Under the pieces are notes generated by a model, which made no database searches, was not told the DNA's origin, and was given only the letters and a program-made list of their open reading frames with translations. From NCBI RefSeq assembly GCF_946481715.1, contig NZ_CAMLOV010000070.1, positions 1 to 25,396 on the forward strand: a DNA stretch of 25,396 nt, given 5' to 3'. The DNA comes from an uncultured Mucilaginibacter sp. GTDB lineage: Bacteria; Bacteroidota; Bacteroidia; Sphingobacteriales; Sphingobacteriaceae. A program made the position numbers and the translations under genes. How positions within the stretch are numbered: the first letter of the stretch is position 1; every line of letters starts with the position of its first letter. Positions 6,732 through 15,498 of this stretch are shown piece after piece.

Positions 6732-9119
6732 ATGACGGAGAGCACTTTTACCGAAGCTACCATTTGTTACCATTGCGGTGACGAATGTTTAAGCACACAA
6801 TACGTGGAAGAAGAAAAACACTTCTGCTGCCTGGGCTGCAAAAGTGTTTACACCATATTATCGGCTAATAATCTTTGTAGTTACTATAATTTTAACGACC
6901 ACCCGGGCCTAACCCGCGCCCGTACCGACAAACGGTTTGATTACCTGGACGAACCAAGCATAGTACAAGAGTTGATCGACTACAAGGATGATGAGCTCAC
7001 CATAGTTACCCTTTACATTCCGCATATCCATTGCAGTTCGTGCATTTGGCTGTTAGAGAAACTGAATAAATTTAACCCTGCTATATCCTACAGCCGCATC
7101 GATTTCCTGAAAAAGCAGTTGAACATTAAGTATAATAATAAAAAGCTAAGCCTGAAGCAACTGTTAGAGTTACTTTTTGATATCGGTTACGAGCCGGCAA
7201 TAAACCTGCAGGATGTTATAAAGAAACAAAACACTATTAAAGATAACCTGGTGCAACGTATTGCGGTAGCAGGTTTTTGTTTTGGCAACGTAATGCTGCT
7301 TAGCTTCCCCGAATACCTCGGGCTATCATCTTTTGAGCAAACCTTCAAACATTTTTTTGGATGGATGAACATCCTCTTTTCGTTGCCGGTGGTATTTTAT
7401 AGCGGGCGCGAATACTTTATTTCGGCATGGCAAAACCTTAAGAATAAAGTTTTAAATATCGATTTCCCATTGGCGCTTGGTATAGCTGTCCTATTTATCC
7501 GCACGGTTGTAGAAATTGCAAATAATGCGGGTGCCGGCTTTGCCGATACATTATGTGGCCTTGTATTCTTTTTGTTAATAGGCAAATTTGTTCAGCGCAA
7601 AACATACCATCATATTTCCTTCGAGCGCGACTACCGCTCCTTTTTCCCGGTTGCGGTGCAGGTGGTGGAAAATGACGTGGAAACGCCAATACCGCTTGCC
7701 GGTTTAAAAGTGGGGCAACGCATTGTTTTACGCCATAACGAGATCATACCTGCCGATGCCATTTTATTAAAAGGCGATGCACTGATCGATTTCAGCTTTG
7801 TTACCGGCGAATCGGTACCCATTAGTAAAACATTAGGAGAAATTATTTATGCAGGTGGCAGGCAAACAAGCGAGGCAATAGAACTTGAAGTGGTGAAGCC
7901 GGTATCGCAAAGCTACCTCACCCAGCTTTGGAACAACGAAGCGTTTACCCGCCAGCAGGACAACCGCATGGCAACCTTTAACGAACGCGTAAGCAAGTAT
8001 TTTACCATGGTGCTACTCATCATCGCTTTCGGTTCGCTTATATTTTGGCTGCCGACAGATTTAAACCGTGGCCTGGCGGCGTTTACAGCTGTGCTTATTG
8101 TTGCCTGCCCTTGCGCGCTGGCTTTAAGTACGCCTTTCACCATGTCGGCCGCGCTCAGCATATTTGATAAGAACCTTTTTTACCTTAAAAACACAGCAGT
8201 AGTTGAGCAACTGGCTAAAATAGATACCATTGTATTTGATAAAACTGGCACAATAACCACAGCCGGCAACAATAATATCAGCCTAACCGGCACATTAAGC
8301 CCGCCGCAAATGCAGATGATATATAGCGTTTGCATAAACTCTACCCACCCATTATCGCGCATGGTATGCCAGTATCTAGGCGCCGTAGAAAAACTTCCGG
8401 TTAGCAACTATAAAGAGACACCCGGCAAGGGAATTACTGCATTTGTTGGCAACGATGAGGTTAAAGTAGGCAGTGGCCGCTTTATGTTTGGGATGTACAA
8501 CGAAGATAAAGGCACCACCAAAGTACACCTGATGATAAATGGGGATTACTTAGGCTATTTCTCGTTTAAACAAAGCTACCGCGATGGTTTGCAAGAAACC
8601 GCCCGGCAATTAGCAGGTTACCAGATGTTCCTCATATCCGGCGATAGCGACCACGAGAAAGAAGCTCTTATGCCGGTATTTAAAAGTGCCGAAAGGATGA
8701 ACTTCAACCAATCGCCCCAAAATAAACTTGGCTTTATCCAGTTGCTTCAGCATTTAAAGGGGAAGGTGATGATGATGGGCGACGGGCTTAACGATGCCGG
8801 CGCCCTTAAACAAAGCGACCTGGGTATAGCGGTTACGGATAACATCAACAACTTTTCGCCGGGTTGCGATGCGATATTGGATGGGCGTTCTTTTAATAAG
8901 CTGCCGGCATTCCTCCAGTTTTCTAAAAGTACGGTTACCATTATTCATTGCTCGTTTGCCATCTCGCTTACTTATAACCTAATAGGCCTAAGCTATGCGG
9001 TTACCGGCAACCTATCGCCGCTTACGGCAGCCATATTAATGCCTTTAAGCACGGCAACCATTATTTCATTTACTACCGTAGCAACGCATTTTGCTGCAAA
9101 GAGGAGGAATTTAGCATGA
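6732..9119 (+). CDS. ccoI: Cu-transporting P1B-type ATPase for cbb3 oxidase assembly (CcoI/FixI)
   Basis: A 795-aa inner-membrane copper ATPase that supplies copper for the CuB centre of cytochrome cbb3. In order: a Cys-rich N-terminal zinc-ribbon-like piece (CYHCGDEC at 12-19, CCLGC at 32-36), a heavy-metal domain with HCSSC at 100-104, and membrane helices from ~175. Then come the actuator TGE at 358-360, the transport motif CPC at 459-461, the phosphorylation site DKTGT with Asp503, a nucleotide-domain HP at 539-540, GDGLND at 683-688, and two final helices. Length is normal for FixI-type ATPases of Bacteroidota. The stop overlaps ccoS by four bases (ATGA). The promoter has a low-oxygen palindrome at 6648-6661. 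The combination of N-terminal Cys motifs and the ccoS neighbour separates it from ordinary CopA. Confidence 0.95.
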   Translation: MTESTFTEATICYHCGDECLSTQYVEEEKHFCCLGCKSVYTILSANNLCSYYNFNDHPGLTRARTDKRFDYLDEPSIVQELIDYKDDELTIVTLYIPHIHCSSCIWLLEKLNKFNPAISYSRIDFLKKQLNIKYNNKKLSLKQLLELLFDIGYEPAINLQDVIKKQNTIKDNLVQRIAVAGFCFGNVMLLSFPEYLGLSSFEQTFKHFFGWMNILFSLPVVFYSGREYFISAWQNLKNKVLNIDFPLALGIAVLFIRTVVEIANNAGAGFADTLCGLVFFLLIGKFVQRKTYHHISFERDYRSFFPVAVQVVENDVETPIPLAGLKVGQRIVLRHNEIIPADAILLKGDALIDFSFVTGESVPISKTLGEIIYAGGRQTSEAIELEVVKPVSQSYLTQLWNNEAFTRQQDNRMATFNERVSKYFTMVLLIIAFGSLIFWLPTDLNRGLAAFTAVLIVACPCALALSTPFTMSAALSIFDKNLFYLKNTAVVEQLAKIDTIVFDKTGTITTAGNNNISLTGTLSPPQMQMIYSVCINSTHPLSRMVCQYLGAVEKLPVSNYKETPGKGITAFVGNDEVKVGSGRFMFGMYNEDKGTTKVHLMINGDYLGYFSFKQSYRDGLQETARQLAGYQMFLISGDSDHEKEALMPVFKSAERMNFNQSPQNKLGFIQLLQHLKGKVMMMGDGLNDAGALKQSDLGIAVTDNINNFSPGCDAILDGRSFNKLPAFLQFSKSTVTIIHCSFAISLTYNLIGLSYAVTGNLSPLTAAILMPLSTATIISFTTVATHFAAKRRNLA

Positions 9120-9277
9120 GCATTATTTACTTTTTGATAGGCTGCAGCGTGTTATTGGCCCTGGTGTTTTTACTGGCTTTTTTTTGGGCACAGCGAACGG
9201 GGCAAAATGATGACCTCTACACGCCATCCGTACGAATCTTATTTGACGACGAACCGGAACAGCCTGAGAAAAAGTGA
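9116..9277 (+). CDS. ccoS: cbb3-type oxidase assembly protein CcoS
   Basis: A 53-aa protein with one N-terminal membrane helix (IIYFLIGCSVLLALVFLLAFFW) followed by a polar tail containing the family feature Q-x-D-D-L (GQNDDLYTPSVRILFDD). CcoS is needed for cofactor insertion into the cbb3 oxidase. It starts at the ATG overlapping the ccoI stop (ATGA), so the two are translationally coupled. Its last codons overlap the palindrome that controls the downstream oxidase genes. Confidence 0.92.
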   Translation: MSIIYFLIGCSVLLALVFLLAFFWAQRTGQNDDLYTPSVRILFDDEPEQPEKK

Positions 9278-9339
9278 TAGCGATCACCTTTTCTCAACAC
9301 CGCCATCATTCTTAGCTCACCCGGCTTAAAATACTTTTA
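9274..9339 (+). promoter_or_regulatory. CRP/FNR-like box and -7 element for the cbb3 oxidase genes
   Basis: Perfect palindrome GTGATAGCGATCAC at 9274-9287 (centre 9280.5) overlaps the ccoS stop. TACTTTTA at 9332-9339 ends 58.5 bp from the centre and the ccoNO ATG is 23 bases further. I see no -33 TTG at the usual 19-21 bp, as expected for an activator-dependent promoter. Confidence 0.75.
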
Positions 9340-9361
9340 CACCATAATTAAACAACACCAT

Positions 9362-11488
9362 ATGCAGCCCGAAAAATTTTACTATGATAATAAGATCGTG
9401 CGGAATTTTGGTATTGCTACCATTGTATGGGGCATTATCGGAATGACGGTTGGCCTTATTGCCGCCATCCAGTTATTTAAGCCCGGCATGAACATGGGCA
9501 ACCAGTACACCACCTTTGGTCGTATACGCCCGTTACACACCAATGCGGTAATTTTCGCATTTGTGGGCAATGCCATATTTATGGGCGTTTACTATTCATT
9601 ACAACGCCTTCTAAAGGCCCGCATGTTTAGCACATTTTTAAGCAGCCTGCACTTTTGGGGTTGGCAGCTTATTATCGTATCGGCAGTAATAACCTTACCA
9701 CTCGGGCTTACAACATCACATGAGTACGCCGAGTTGGAGTGGCCCATTGATATTGCCATTACTATTATATGGGTAGTATTCGGCATAAACATGTTTGGCA
9801 CCATATTTAAACGCCGCGAACGGCACTTATATGTTGCCATTTGGTTTTACATCGCAACATTTGTAACCATTGCGGTACTGCATATCGTAAACTCCTTTGA
9901 GTTGCCGGTTTCTCCGTTTAAAAGCTACATGGTATACGCCGGTGTGCAGGATGCCCTGGTGCAATGGTGGTACGGCCACAATGCAGTAGCGTTTTTCCTT
10001 ACTACACCTTACCTGGGTATGATGTATTACTTTTTGCCAAAAATGGCAAACCGCCCCATCTACTCCTACAAATTAAGTATCCTGCATTTTTGGGCGCTGA
10101 TATTTATTTATATATGGGCAGGACCACACCACTTACTGTATAGCACACTGCCAGGCTGGGCACAATCGTTAGGAGTTGCATTCTCCATTATGCTGATAGC
10201 ACCAAGCTGGGGAGGTATGATCAACGGCCTGCTTACCTTGCGTGGCTCATGGGATAAGGTGCGCGATGATGTGATCCTGAAATTTATGGTGGTTGGGCTA
10301 ACAGCGTATGGTATGGCCACATTTGAAGGCCCGATGCTATCGCTAAAACAAATAAACGGGCTGGCACACTTTACCGATTGGATAGTGGCGCACGTACACG
10401 TAGGCGCTTTGGGTTGGAACGGTTTCTTAACCTTCGCTATTTTGTACTGGCTTATTCCACGTATTTATAAAACAGAACTTTACTCAAAAAAAATGGCCTC
10501 TTTCCATTTTTGGATAGGCACACTGGGGATACTATTTTACGCGATACCTATGTATTGGGCAGGTTTTACCCAAGGCCTAATGCTTAAAGAGTTTACCCCC
10601 GAAGGGATGCTTAAATACCCAAGCTTTTTAGAAACCACGCTGCGTATTATACCTATGCACGTAATGCGCTCTATCGGCGGCACGTTTTATTTGTTAGGCG
10701 TTGTCGTAATGGCATATAACCTTGCCCGCACCATGATGCAGGGCAAACTGGTTGCCAACGAAGCGGCCGAATCGATGCCTTTGGAAGCCGTGAACGAGGC
10801 GGCCGACAGCGGCTGGCACCGCAAGCTGGAACGCAGGCCTATTCAACTAATGGTAGCAGCTCTAATAGTGATACTCATTGGTACAGTGATAGAGCTAATG
10901 CCAACGATGACTATTGCTTCTAACGTGCCTACCATTGCCAGCGTAAAACCTTATACCCCGCTAGAACTGCAGGGCCGCGATATCTACATCCGCGAAGGCT
11001 GCTCTAACTGCCACTCGCAAACAGTAAGGCCATTCCGGTCAGAAACCGAACGCTACGGCGAATACAGTAAAGCCGGCGAATTTGTGTACGACCACCCATT
11101 CCTTTGGGGATCTAAACGTACCGGGCCAGATTTGGCGCGCGAAGGGCAGAAATATGGCAACGCCTGGCATTATAACCACATGATGGACCCAAGGCTGATG
11201 TCGCCGGGAAGTATAATGCCAAATTACGATTGGTTGATAACGCAAAAGCTTGATACCACCACCACCAGGGCAAAAATACACGCCATGCGCACGCTGGGTG
11301 TACCTTACCCAGTTGGGTACGAAAATAAAGCCAATTACGATTTGAATAATCAGGCCACACAAATAGTAGATAACCTGGCAAAAGATAAGATAAAGGTGAA
11401 AAATGACAAAGAGATAATTGCCGTTATTGCTTACCTGCAAAGGTTAGGCGTGGATATTAAAGCAAATAAAACCGCATTAAATAAGTAA
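9362..11488 (+). CDS. ccoNO: Fused cytochrome cbb3 oxidase subunits I and II (CcoN-CcoO)
   Basis: This 708-aa protein joins the catalytic subunit CcoN (~1-460) to the monohaem cytochrome c subunit CcoO (~490-708) through a short soluble linker. Visible ligands are a low-spin haem b histidine at His59 (RPLHTN) and CuB histidines His206 (WYGHNAVAF) and His256/257 (AGPHHLLY), with further haem ligands in IVAHVHVGALGWNG (His344, His346). In CcoO the haem c site is CSNCH at 547-551, with Met619 (SIMPNYDW) a likely sixth ligand. The enzyme reduces O2 to water at low oxygen and pumps protons. The fusion is a known Bacteroidota arrangement. It begins the ccoNO-Q-P-G-H-safE operon and is preceded by its own palindrome. 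Confidence 0.97.
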   Translation: MQPEKFYYDNKIVRNFGIATIVWGIIGMTVGLIAAIQLFKPGMNMGNQYTTFGRIRPLHTNAVIFAFVGNAIFMGVYYSLQRLLKARMFSTFLSSLHFWGWQLIIVSAVITLPLGLTTSHEYAELEWPIDIAITIIWVVFGINMFGTIFKRRERHLYVAIWFYIATFVTIAVLHIVNSFELPVSPFKSYMVYAGVQDALVQWWYGHNAVAFFLTTPYLGMMYYFLPKMANRPIYSYKLSILHFWALIFIYIWAGPHHLLYSTLPGWAQSLGVAFSIMLIAPSWGGMINGLLTLRGSWDKVRDDVILKFMVVGLTAYGMATFEGPMLSLKQINGLAHFTDWIVAHVHVGALGWNGFLTFAILYWLIPRIYKTELYSKKMASFHFWIGTLGILFYAIPMYWAGFTQGLMLKEFTPEGMLKYPSFLETTLRIIPMHVMRSIGGTFYLLGVVVMAYNLARTMMQGKLVANEAAESMPLEAVNEAADSGWHRKLERRPIQLMVAALIVILIGTVIELMPTMTIASNVPTIASVKPYTPLELQGRDIYIREGCSNCHSQTVRPFRSETERYGEYSKAGEFVYDHPFLWGSKRTGPDLAREGQKYGNAWHYNHMMDPRLMSPGSIMPNYDWLITQKLDTTTTRAKIHAMRTLGVPYPVGYENKANYDLNNQATQIVDNLAKDKIKVKNDKEIIAVIAYLQRLGVDIKANKTALNK

Positions 11489-11492
11489 AACC

Positions 11493-11684
11493 ATGTTTAA
11501 ACAATTCACCGAGAACATAAACGGGCACCAGGTTTACCTGCTTAGTTCATTGGGTATATTCCTCGTTTTTTTTATAGTAGTTACCGTAATACTGTTGAAG
11601 TTAGGCAAAAGCCATGTAGACCACATGAGCAGCCTTCCACTTGCCGAAGACGCTATCGATCCATCTAAAACTCTGGTACAATGA
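11493..11684 (+). CDS. ccoQ: CcoQ-like small membrane subunit
   Basis: A 63-aa protein with one membrane helix at ~17-36 (LLSSLGIFLVFFIVVTVILL) and a short polar tail. CcoQ stabilises the cbb3 complex. The sequence is poorly conserved between groups, so the name rests mainly on size, topology and location four bases after ccoNO and overlapping ccoP by four bases (ATGA). Confidence 0.8.
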   Translation: MFKQFTENINGHQVYLLSSLGIFLVFFIVVTVILLKLGKSHVDHMSSLPLAEDAIDPSKTLVQ

Positions 11685-12568
11685 AACAGCGCATTTTATT
11701 AACTGTCATAATTACCCTTTTTGCACAGCAGCTTTTTGCACAAAACGATAGCATGGTGTCTGCAGATATGCAAAATTACATAGGCTACGGAGCCATTGTA
11801 ACCATGCTATTGGTGTTTTTAATTGCTTTGCTGGTTTTATTAAGAGCATTTAAAGTACTTACCAGAGTAATATTAAAATCACAGGGGTACACCGCAAAGC
11901 AAATAGAAGCAGAACTAAAGCCGGCAAAAACACCAGGCAAACCCAAAACGGAGGTATGGCATAAGCTATTATCGTTGAGGCCGATGTCGGAAGAAAAGGA
12001 TTTGATCATTCCACACGAATACGATGGGATACAGGAGTTGAACAACCCCACTCCTGGATGGTTTATGGTGCTTTTTTACTCTACCATCATTTTTGGAGTT
12101 GCTTACTTGCTTGTATACCACGTATTTAATATAGGGCAATTGCAAGATGCCGAGTACAATACCGAAGTAGCCCAGGCCGATGCAGCCAAAAAGATATACC
12201 TGAGCAAAACTGCCAACCGGGTTGATGAAAGCACGGTAAAATTAGTTAGCGATGCGGCTGTACTTGCAGAAGGTAAGGCTGTGTATAAACAAAGCTGCGT
12301 GCCTTGCCATGGCGAGAGTGCGCAGGGCGTTGTTGGCCCCAACCTAACCGATGAGTACTGGCTGCATGGCAATAAAATAAGCGATATATTTAAAACGGTA
12401 AAGTATGGGGTGACGGCCAAAGGCATGCCAACCTGGGAAAAACAACTGTCGCCGAAGCAAATAGCTGATGTATCGAACTATATCCTATCGTTGAAGGGAA
12501 CACACCCGGCCGGTGCTAAAGAGCCGCAGGGCGAAAAAGAAACCATCGAAAAAATAGTGTCAAATTAA
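11681..12568 (+). CDS. ccoP: Cytochrome cbb3 oxidase subunit III, single-haem CcoP
   Basis: A 295-aa membrane-anchored cytochrome c. A signal-like helix at 1-20 (ILLTVIITLFAQQLFAQ) is followed by a helix at ~33-58, a cytosolic loop of ~65 residues, a second helix at ~126-148 and a periplasmic cytochrome domain. Only one haem c site is present: CVPCH at 206-210 with Met249 (KGMPTW) as probable axial ligand. The proteobacterial protein has two. Electrons pass from soluble or bc1-type donors through CcoP to CcoO. The extra N-terminal hydrophobic segment plus two helices is the usual Bacteroidota layout. The ATG overlaps the ccoQ stop. Confidence 0.93.
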   Translation: MKQRILLTVIITLFAQQLFAQNDSMVSADMQNYIGYGAIVTMLLVFLIALLVLLRAFKVLTRVILKSQGYTAKQIEAELKPAKTPGKPKTEVWHKLLSLRPMSEEKDLIIPHEYDGIQELNNPTPGWFMVLFYSTIIFGVAYLLVYHVFNIGQLQDAEYNTEVAQADAAKKIYLSKTANRVDESTVKLVSDAAVLAEGKAVYKQSCVPCHGESAQGVVGPNLTDEYWLHGNKISDIFKTVKYGVTAKGMPTWEKQLSPKQIADVSNYILSLKGTHPAGAKEPQGEKETIEKIVSN

Positions 12569-12573
12569 TTGTG

Positions 12574-13947
12574 ATGGAAGCAACTGCAGCGTTGATTGAT
12601 GAAGGGAAGAGGCGGTGGCTGTACCCTGCTTTACGAAAGGGTAAATTGTACCAATGGCGGTCTGCTGTTAGCTATGTTTACCTCCTGTTCTTTTTTGGGG
12701 GGCCGTTTTTAAGAATCGGCGGCCAGCCATTTCTGCTGCTGAATGTTATCGAACGGAAATTTGTGATATTGGGGCAGGTATTTTGGCCCGAAGACATTTT
12801 CCTGTTTGTGATAGCAACACTGGTATTTGTGGTTTTTGTGATACTTTTCACCATCGCCTTCGGGCGGGTGTTTTGCGGGTGGATATGCCCGCAAACTATT
12901 TTTATGGAAATGGTTTTCCGTAAGGTGGAGATATGGATAGAGGGTGATGCCAACAAGCGCCGAAAACTTGATGCCGGCGAGTGGACTCAAGAGAAGATTA
13001 TAAAGAAGGTCTCCAAGCACATTATCTTCATCCTGATCTCCTTCCTTATCGCCAATACCTTTCTTGCCTATATTACCGGCAGCGACAACCTCATTAAAAT
13101 CATAACCGAACCTGTATCGGCGCATGTGGTTGGCTTTATCAGCATCTGGATATTCACCGCTGCTTTTTACCTGGTTTACAGCCAGGTACGGGAATTGGTT
13201 TGCACTGTAATTTGCCCCTATGGCCGGCTACAGGGGGTACTGATTGATAAGGATACTGTTGTAGTGGCTTATAATGATGTAAGAGGGGAGCCACGCGGTA
13301 TATTAAGAAAAAATGAGGAGCAAGCGGATAAAGGCGATTGCGTAGACTGCGATCTTTGTGTTGCAGTATGCCCCACCGGTATCGATATCAGGAACGGTAC
13401 GCAGTTAGAATGCATCAATTGTACCGCCTGTATAGATGCCTGTAACCATGTGATGGATAAGATAAACAAGCCGTTAAACCTCATCGGCTTTTATTCGGAA
13501 AACATGATCGCTAAAAACCAAAAGCCAACCTTCACTTTAAGGATGGCCGGTTATAGTGCTATCATGTTCCTGCTCCTCTCGATATTGAGCTACTTTATAT
13601 TTAGCCGTAACGATGTGGATATGACGGTGATGCGAAGCGGCGGGTTGATATACCAGGAACAGCCGGGTGGTTACATCAGCAATATTTACAATGCCGAGAT
13701 CATCAATAAATCAAACGAGAAGAAAGTGATCTTAATAAAAGCTACAGACCCGGGTATAAAAATAAAATACATACAAGCGCCCGGTGCTATTGAAAGGGGT
13801 ACTTCGGTAAAAGTGGTGTTTTTTGTAATGGTGCCTGCAAAGGTTATTTACACGCCAAAAACAACTATAGCATTACAACTGATAAGCGGCGGCAAAGTGC
13901 TGGAGACCGAAGACACATCTTTTTTAGGGCCGACGATAAACAATTAA
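12574..13947 (+). CDS. ccoG: cbb3 oxidase assembly ferredoxin protein CcoG (FixG/RdxA)
   Basis: A 457-aa membrane protein with two [4Fe-4S] motifs, involved in copper handling and cbb3 assembly. Membrane helices cover ~33-50, 75-97, 150-168, 188-204 and 328-345. CGWICP at ~101-106 and CTVICPYGRL at ~210-219 are the conserved membrane-edge cysteines of the family. The ferredoxin section has CVDCDLCVAVCP (Cys256, 259, 262, 266) and CINCTACIDAC (Cys280, 283, 286, 290). The C-terminal ~110 residues form the FixG Ig-like domain. I use the ATG at 12574 rather than the GTG one codon earlier. It follows ccoP by five bases. Confidence 0.95.
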   Translation: MEATAALIDEGKRRWLYPALRKGKLYQWRSAVSYVYLLFFFGGPFLRIGGQPFLLLNVIERKFVILGQVFWPEDIFLFVIATLVFVVFVILFTIAFGRVFCGWICPQTIFMEMVFRKVEIWIEGDANKRRKLDAGEWTQEKIIKKVSKHIIFILISFLIANTFLAYITGSDNLIKIITEPVSAHVVGFISIWIFTAAFYLVYSQVRELVCTVICPYGRLQGVLIDKDTVVVAYNDVRGEPRGILRKNEEQADKGDCVDCDLCVAVCPTGIDIRNGTQLECINCTACIDACNHVMDKINKPLNLIGFYSENMIAKNQKPTFTLRMAGYSAIMFLLLSILSYFIFSRNDVDMTVMRSGGLIYQEQPGGYISNIYNAEIINKSNEKKVILIKATDPGIKIKYIQAPGAIERGTSVKVVFFVMVPAKVIYTPKTTIALQLISGGKVLETEDTSFLGPTINN

Positions 13948-13951
13948 GAAT

Positions 13952-14380
13952 ATGAATTGGGGGAAAGGAATAGTATTGGGAATGAGTTTATTTATGGCTT
14001 TTATCATCAGCATGAGCGTTTATATGTTCAACCTGCCGGATGACGATTATGACCATCAGTATTATGAAAAAGGCTTAAACTTTGACCATGATTATGCCCG
14101 CGAGCGGCAAGCAGTGTTGGATAAAGCACAGCCATTGATAACTCAGGTTGCCGGTGCCATCTCCATCGAATTTAAACAACCCGCCATAGGTGTAATAAAA
14201 TTTGCCAACCCTTTAGGCAAAAGTAAAGATGTAGCTTTTAATATCAATACAGGCACGGGTGCCAATACAACAATACCTGCAAGCAAGTTGCCTGCGGGCA
14301 AGTGGGCTATTACCATAGAGTGGAGAAGCGGAGCCAAAAATTATTTATACCGGCAGCAACTATTTATCAATGGGAAATAA
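13952..14380 (+). CDS. ccoH: cbb3 oxidase assembly/stability protein CcoH (FixH)
   Basis: A 142-aa protein with one N-terminal membrane helix (IVLGMSLFMAFIISMSVYMF), an acidic/His-rich juxtamembrane stretch (LPDDDYDHQYYEKGLNFDHD) and a beta-rich periplasmic domain with the family-typical ending AGKWAITIEW. FixH interacts with the cbb3 oxidase and CcoI during assembly. It starts four bases after ccoG and overlaps the next gene by 11 bases, so it belongs to the same transcript. The C-terminal domain resembles the free-standing protein at 4520-4762. Confidence 0.92.
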   Translation: MNWGKGIVLGMSLFMAFIISMSVYMFNLPDDDYDHQYYEKGLNFDHDYARERQAVLDKAQPLITQVAGAISIEFKQPAIGVIKFANPLGKSKDVAFNINTGTGANTTIPASKLPAGKWAITIEWRSGAKNYLYRQQLFINGK

Positions 14381-15053
14381 CCAGGTAGCTTTTTTAATAG
14401 GCTTGTTTGGCAGCGTGCATTGCGTAGGCATGTGCGGTCCGCTTGCATTTAGTATCCCATCATCAAGGCAATACTGGTGGAGTTTAGTTGCTGACAAAGC
14501 CCTGTATAATTTAGGGCGGGTAATCACCTATTCGTGCATGGGGTTATTGCTGGGCTACCTGGGTAAGCTGTTTTGGTTAGCCGGTTTACAGCAAACAGTA
14601 AGCATTGTCAGCGGTATATTCATTGTTGCCTTAGGTGTTACCAGGCTTATTAAGTTTAATGCCGGCCCCGGTAAACCCGCTGCTTTCCCGTTATTTTACC
14701 GGCTAATGAACCTCGCAGTAAAAAACAAAGCCGGCCACCTGATAATGGGAATGTTGAATGGATTTTTACCCTGTGGCTTTGTTTATGTGGCGCTTTTTGG
14801 GGCATTAAATACCACTTCGCCGTTAGGTGCCGCACAATTTATGTTTTGGTTTGGCATGGGTACTTTCCCGCTGATGTTTATTGCAACGCTCAGCTTTGGT
14901 TTTTTAAGTCCGGTCATTCGCCGCCGTATCAATATGGCCATGCCTTACCTAATGGTTTGCCTGGGCTTTTGGTTTATCCTGAGGGGGTCCGGTTTAAACA
15001 TTCCGTATTTCAGCCCGCTGTTAAAACAGGTAGGAACTACCATCTGCCGTTAA
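14370..15053 (+). CDS. SafE/DsbD-transmembrane-like protein of the cbb3 operon
   Basis: A 227-aa polytopic protein of the family usually labelled 'sulfite exporter TauE/SafE' or DsbD_2, regularly found after fixGHI genes. Visible motifs are GSVHCVGMCGP at 14-24 and GFLPCG at 131-136, each at the beginning of a helix bundle. His17, Cys18 and Cys22 could bind copper. About six membrane helices. Given the operon (last gene after ccoH, overlapping it by 11 bases) a role in copper movement or thiol transfer for oxidase assembly is likelier than sulphite export; that is inference. Confidence 0.88.
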   Translation: MGNNQVAFLIGLFGSVHCVGMCGPLAFSIPSSRQYWWSLVADKALYNLGRVITYSCMGLLLGYLGKLFWLAGLQQTVSIVSGIFIVALGVTRLIKFNAGPGKPAAFPLFYRLMNLAVKNKAGHLIMGMLNGFLPCGFVYVALFGALNTTSPLGAAQFMFWFGMGTFPLMFIATLSFGFLSPVIRRRINMAMPYLMVCLGFWFILRGSGLNIPYFSPLLKQVGTTICR

Positions 15054-15062
15054 TTTTATAAT

Positions 15063-15128
15063 GTGACCAGCGTCACTTTCTAAGCTATCTCCCGTCATTC
15101 AACGGCTGTGTTCAATACCCCACCTTTG
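15063..15128 (+). promoter_or_regulatory. CRP/FNR-like box and -7 element for the 15148 operon
   Basis: GTGACCAGCGTCAC at 15063-15076 (centre 15069.5, with flanking T and T as in TGTGA-N6-TCAC). CACCTTTG at 15121-15128 ends 58.5 bp from the centre. The ATG follows 20 bases later. It lies right after the cbb3 operon stop. Confidence 0.75.
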
Positions 15129-15147
15129 TCATATAAAATTTAACACC

Positions 15148-15495
15148 ATGGCAACTTTAACAAACAACACCGCTAATTGGAACAACGTAACGCTTACAAA
15201 CAATATTAACCATAGTGTATTGGCAAATCTCACTGCCTGGGCGGATAGGCAAGCGCCTAACCGCACCCTATGGTTTATGGTATCACTCATAGCCCAGGGC
15301 GTTTTATTTCTGCCTATTCCGGCTGTTCTGCTTTTTTATTTTAATGCACCGCTTGCTGTTTTAGCCATAACATTGGGGCTTTTCTTTTCTAATATCATAG
15401 CAGGCATGGGTGGCGCCGGCATTCGCGTAATGCTTGGGTTTTTGGCCCTGAGCGTAGTTATGCATCTGTTAATGATAATAGCATTTATAATTTAA
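15148..15495 (+). CDS. Small three-helix membrane protein of the low-oxygen regulon, unknown function
   Basis: No family recognised. The 115-aa protein has a polar Asn/Thr-rich N-terminus with a short amphipathic section (~1-38), then three hydrophobic helices at ~42-64, ~68-86 and ~92-115, ending in the membrane (MHLLMIIAFII). The second and third helices are joined by a glycine hinge (AGMGGAGIR). The start is supported by a palindrome-controlled promoter 20 bases upstream. It lies three bases before the alcohol dehydrogenase gene, so the two are co-transcribed. Confidence 0.75.
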   Translation: MATLTNNTANWNNVTLTNNINHSVLANLTAWADRQAPNRTLWFMVSLIAQGVLFLPIPAVLLFYFNAPLAVLAITLGLFFSNIIAGMGGAGIRVMLGFLALSVVMHLLMIIAFII

Positions 15496-15498
15496 ACT

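Noticed and set aside
14370..15053. Dedicated sulphite exporter, as the family label suggests
   Set aside because: The His/Cys motif and its place at the end of the cbb3 assembly operon point to copper or thiol handling; nothing nearby concerns sulphur metabolism.
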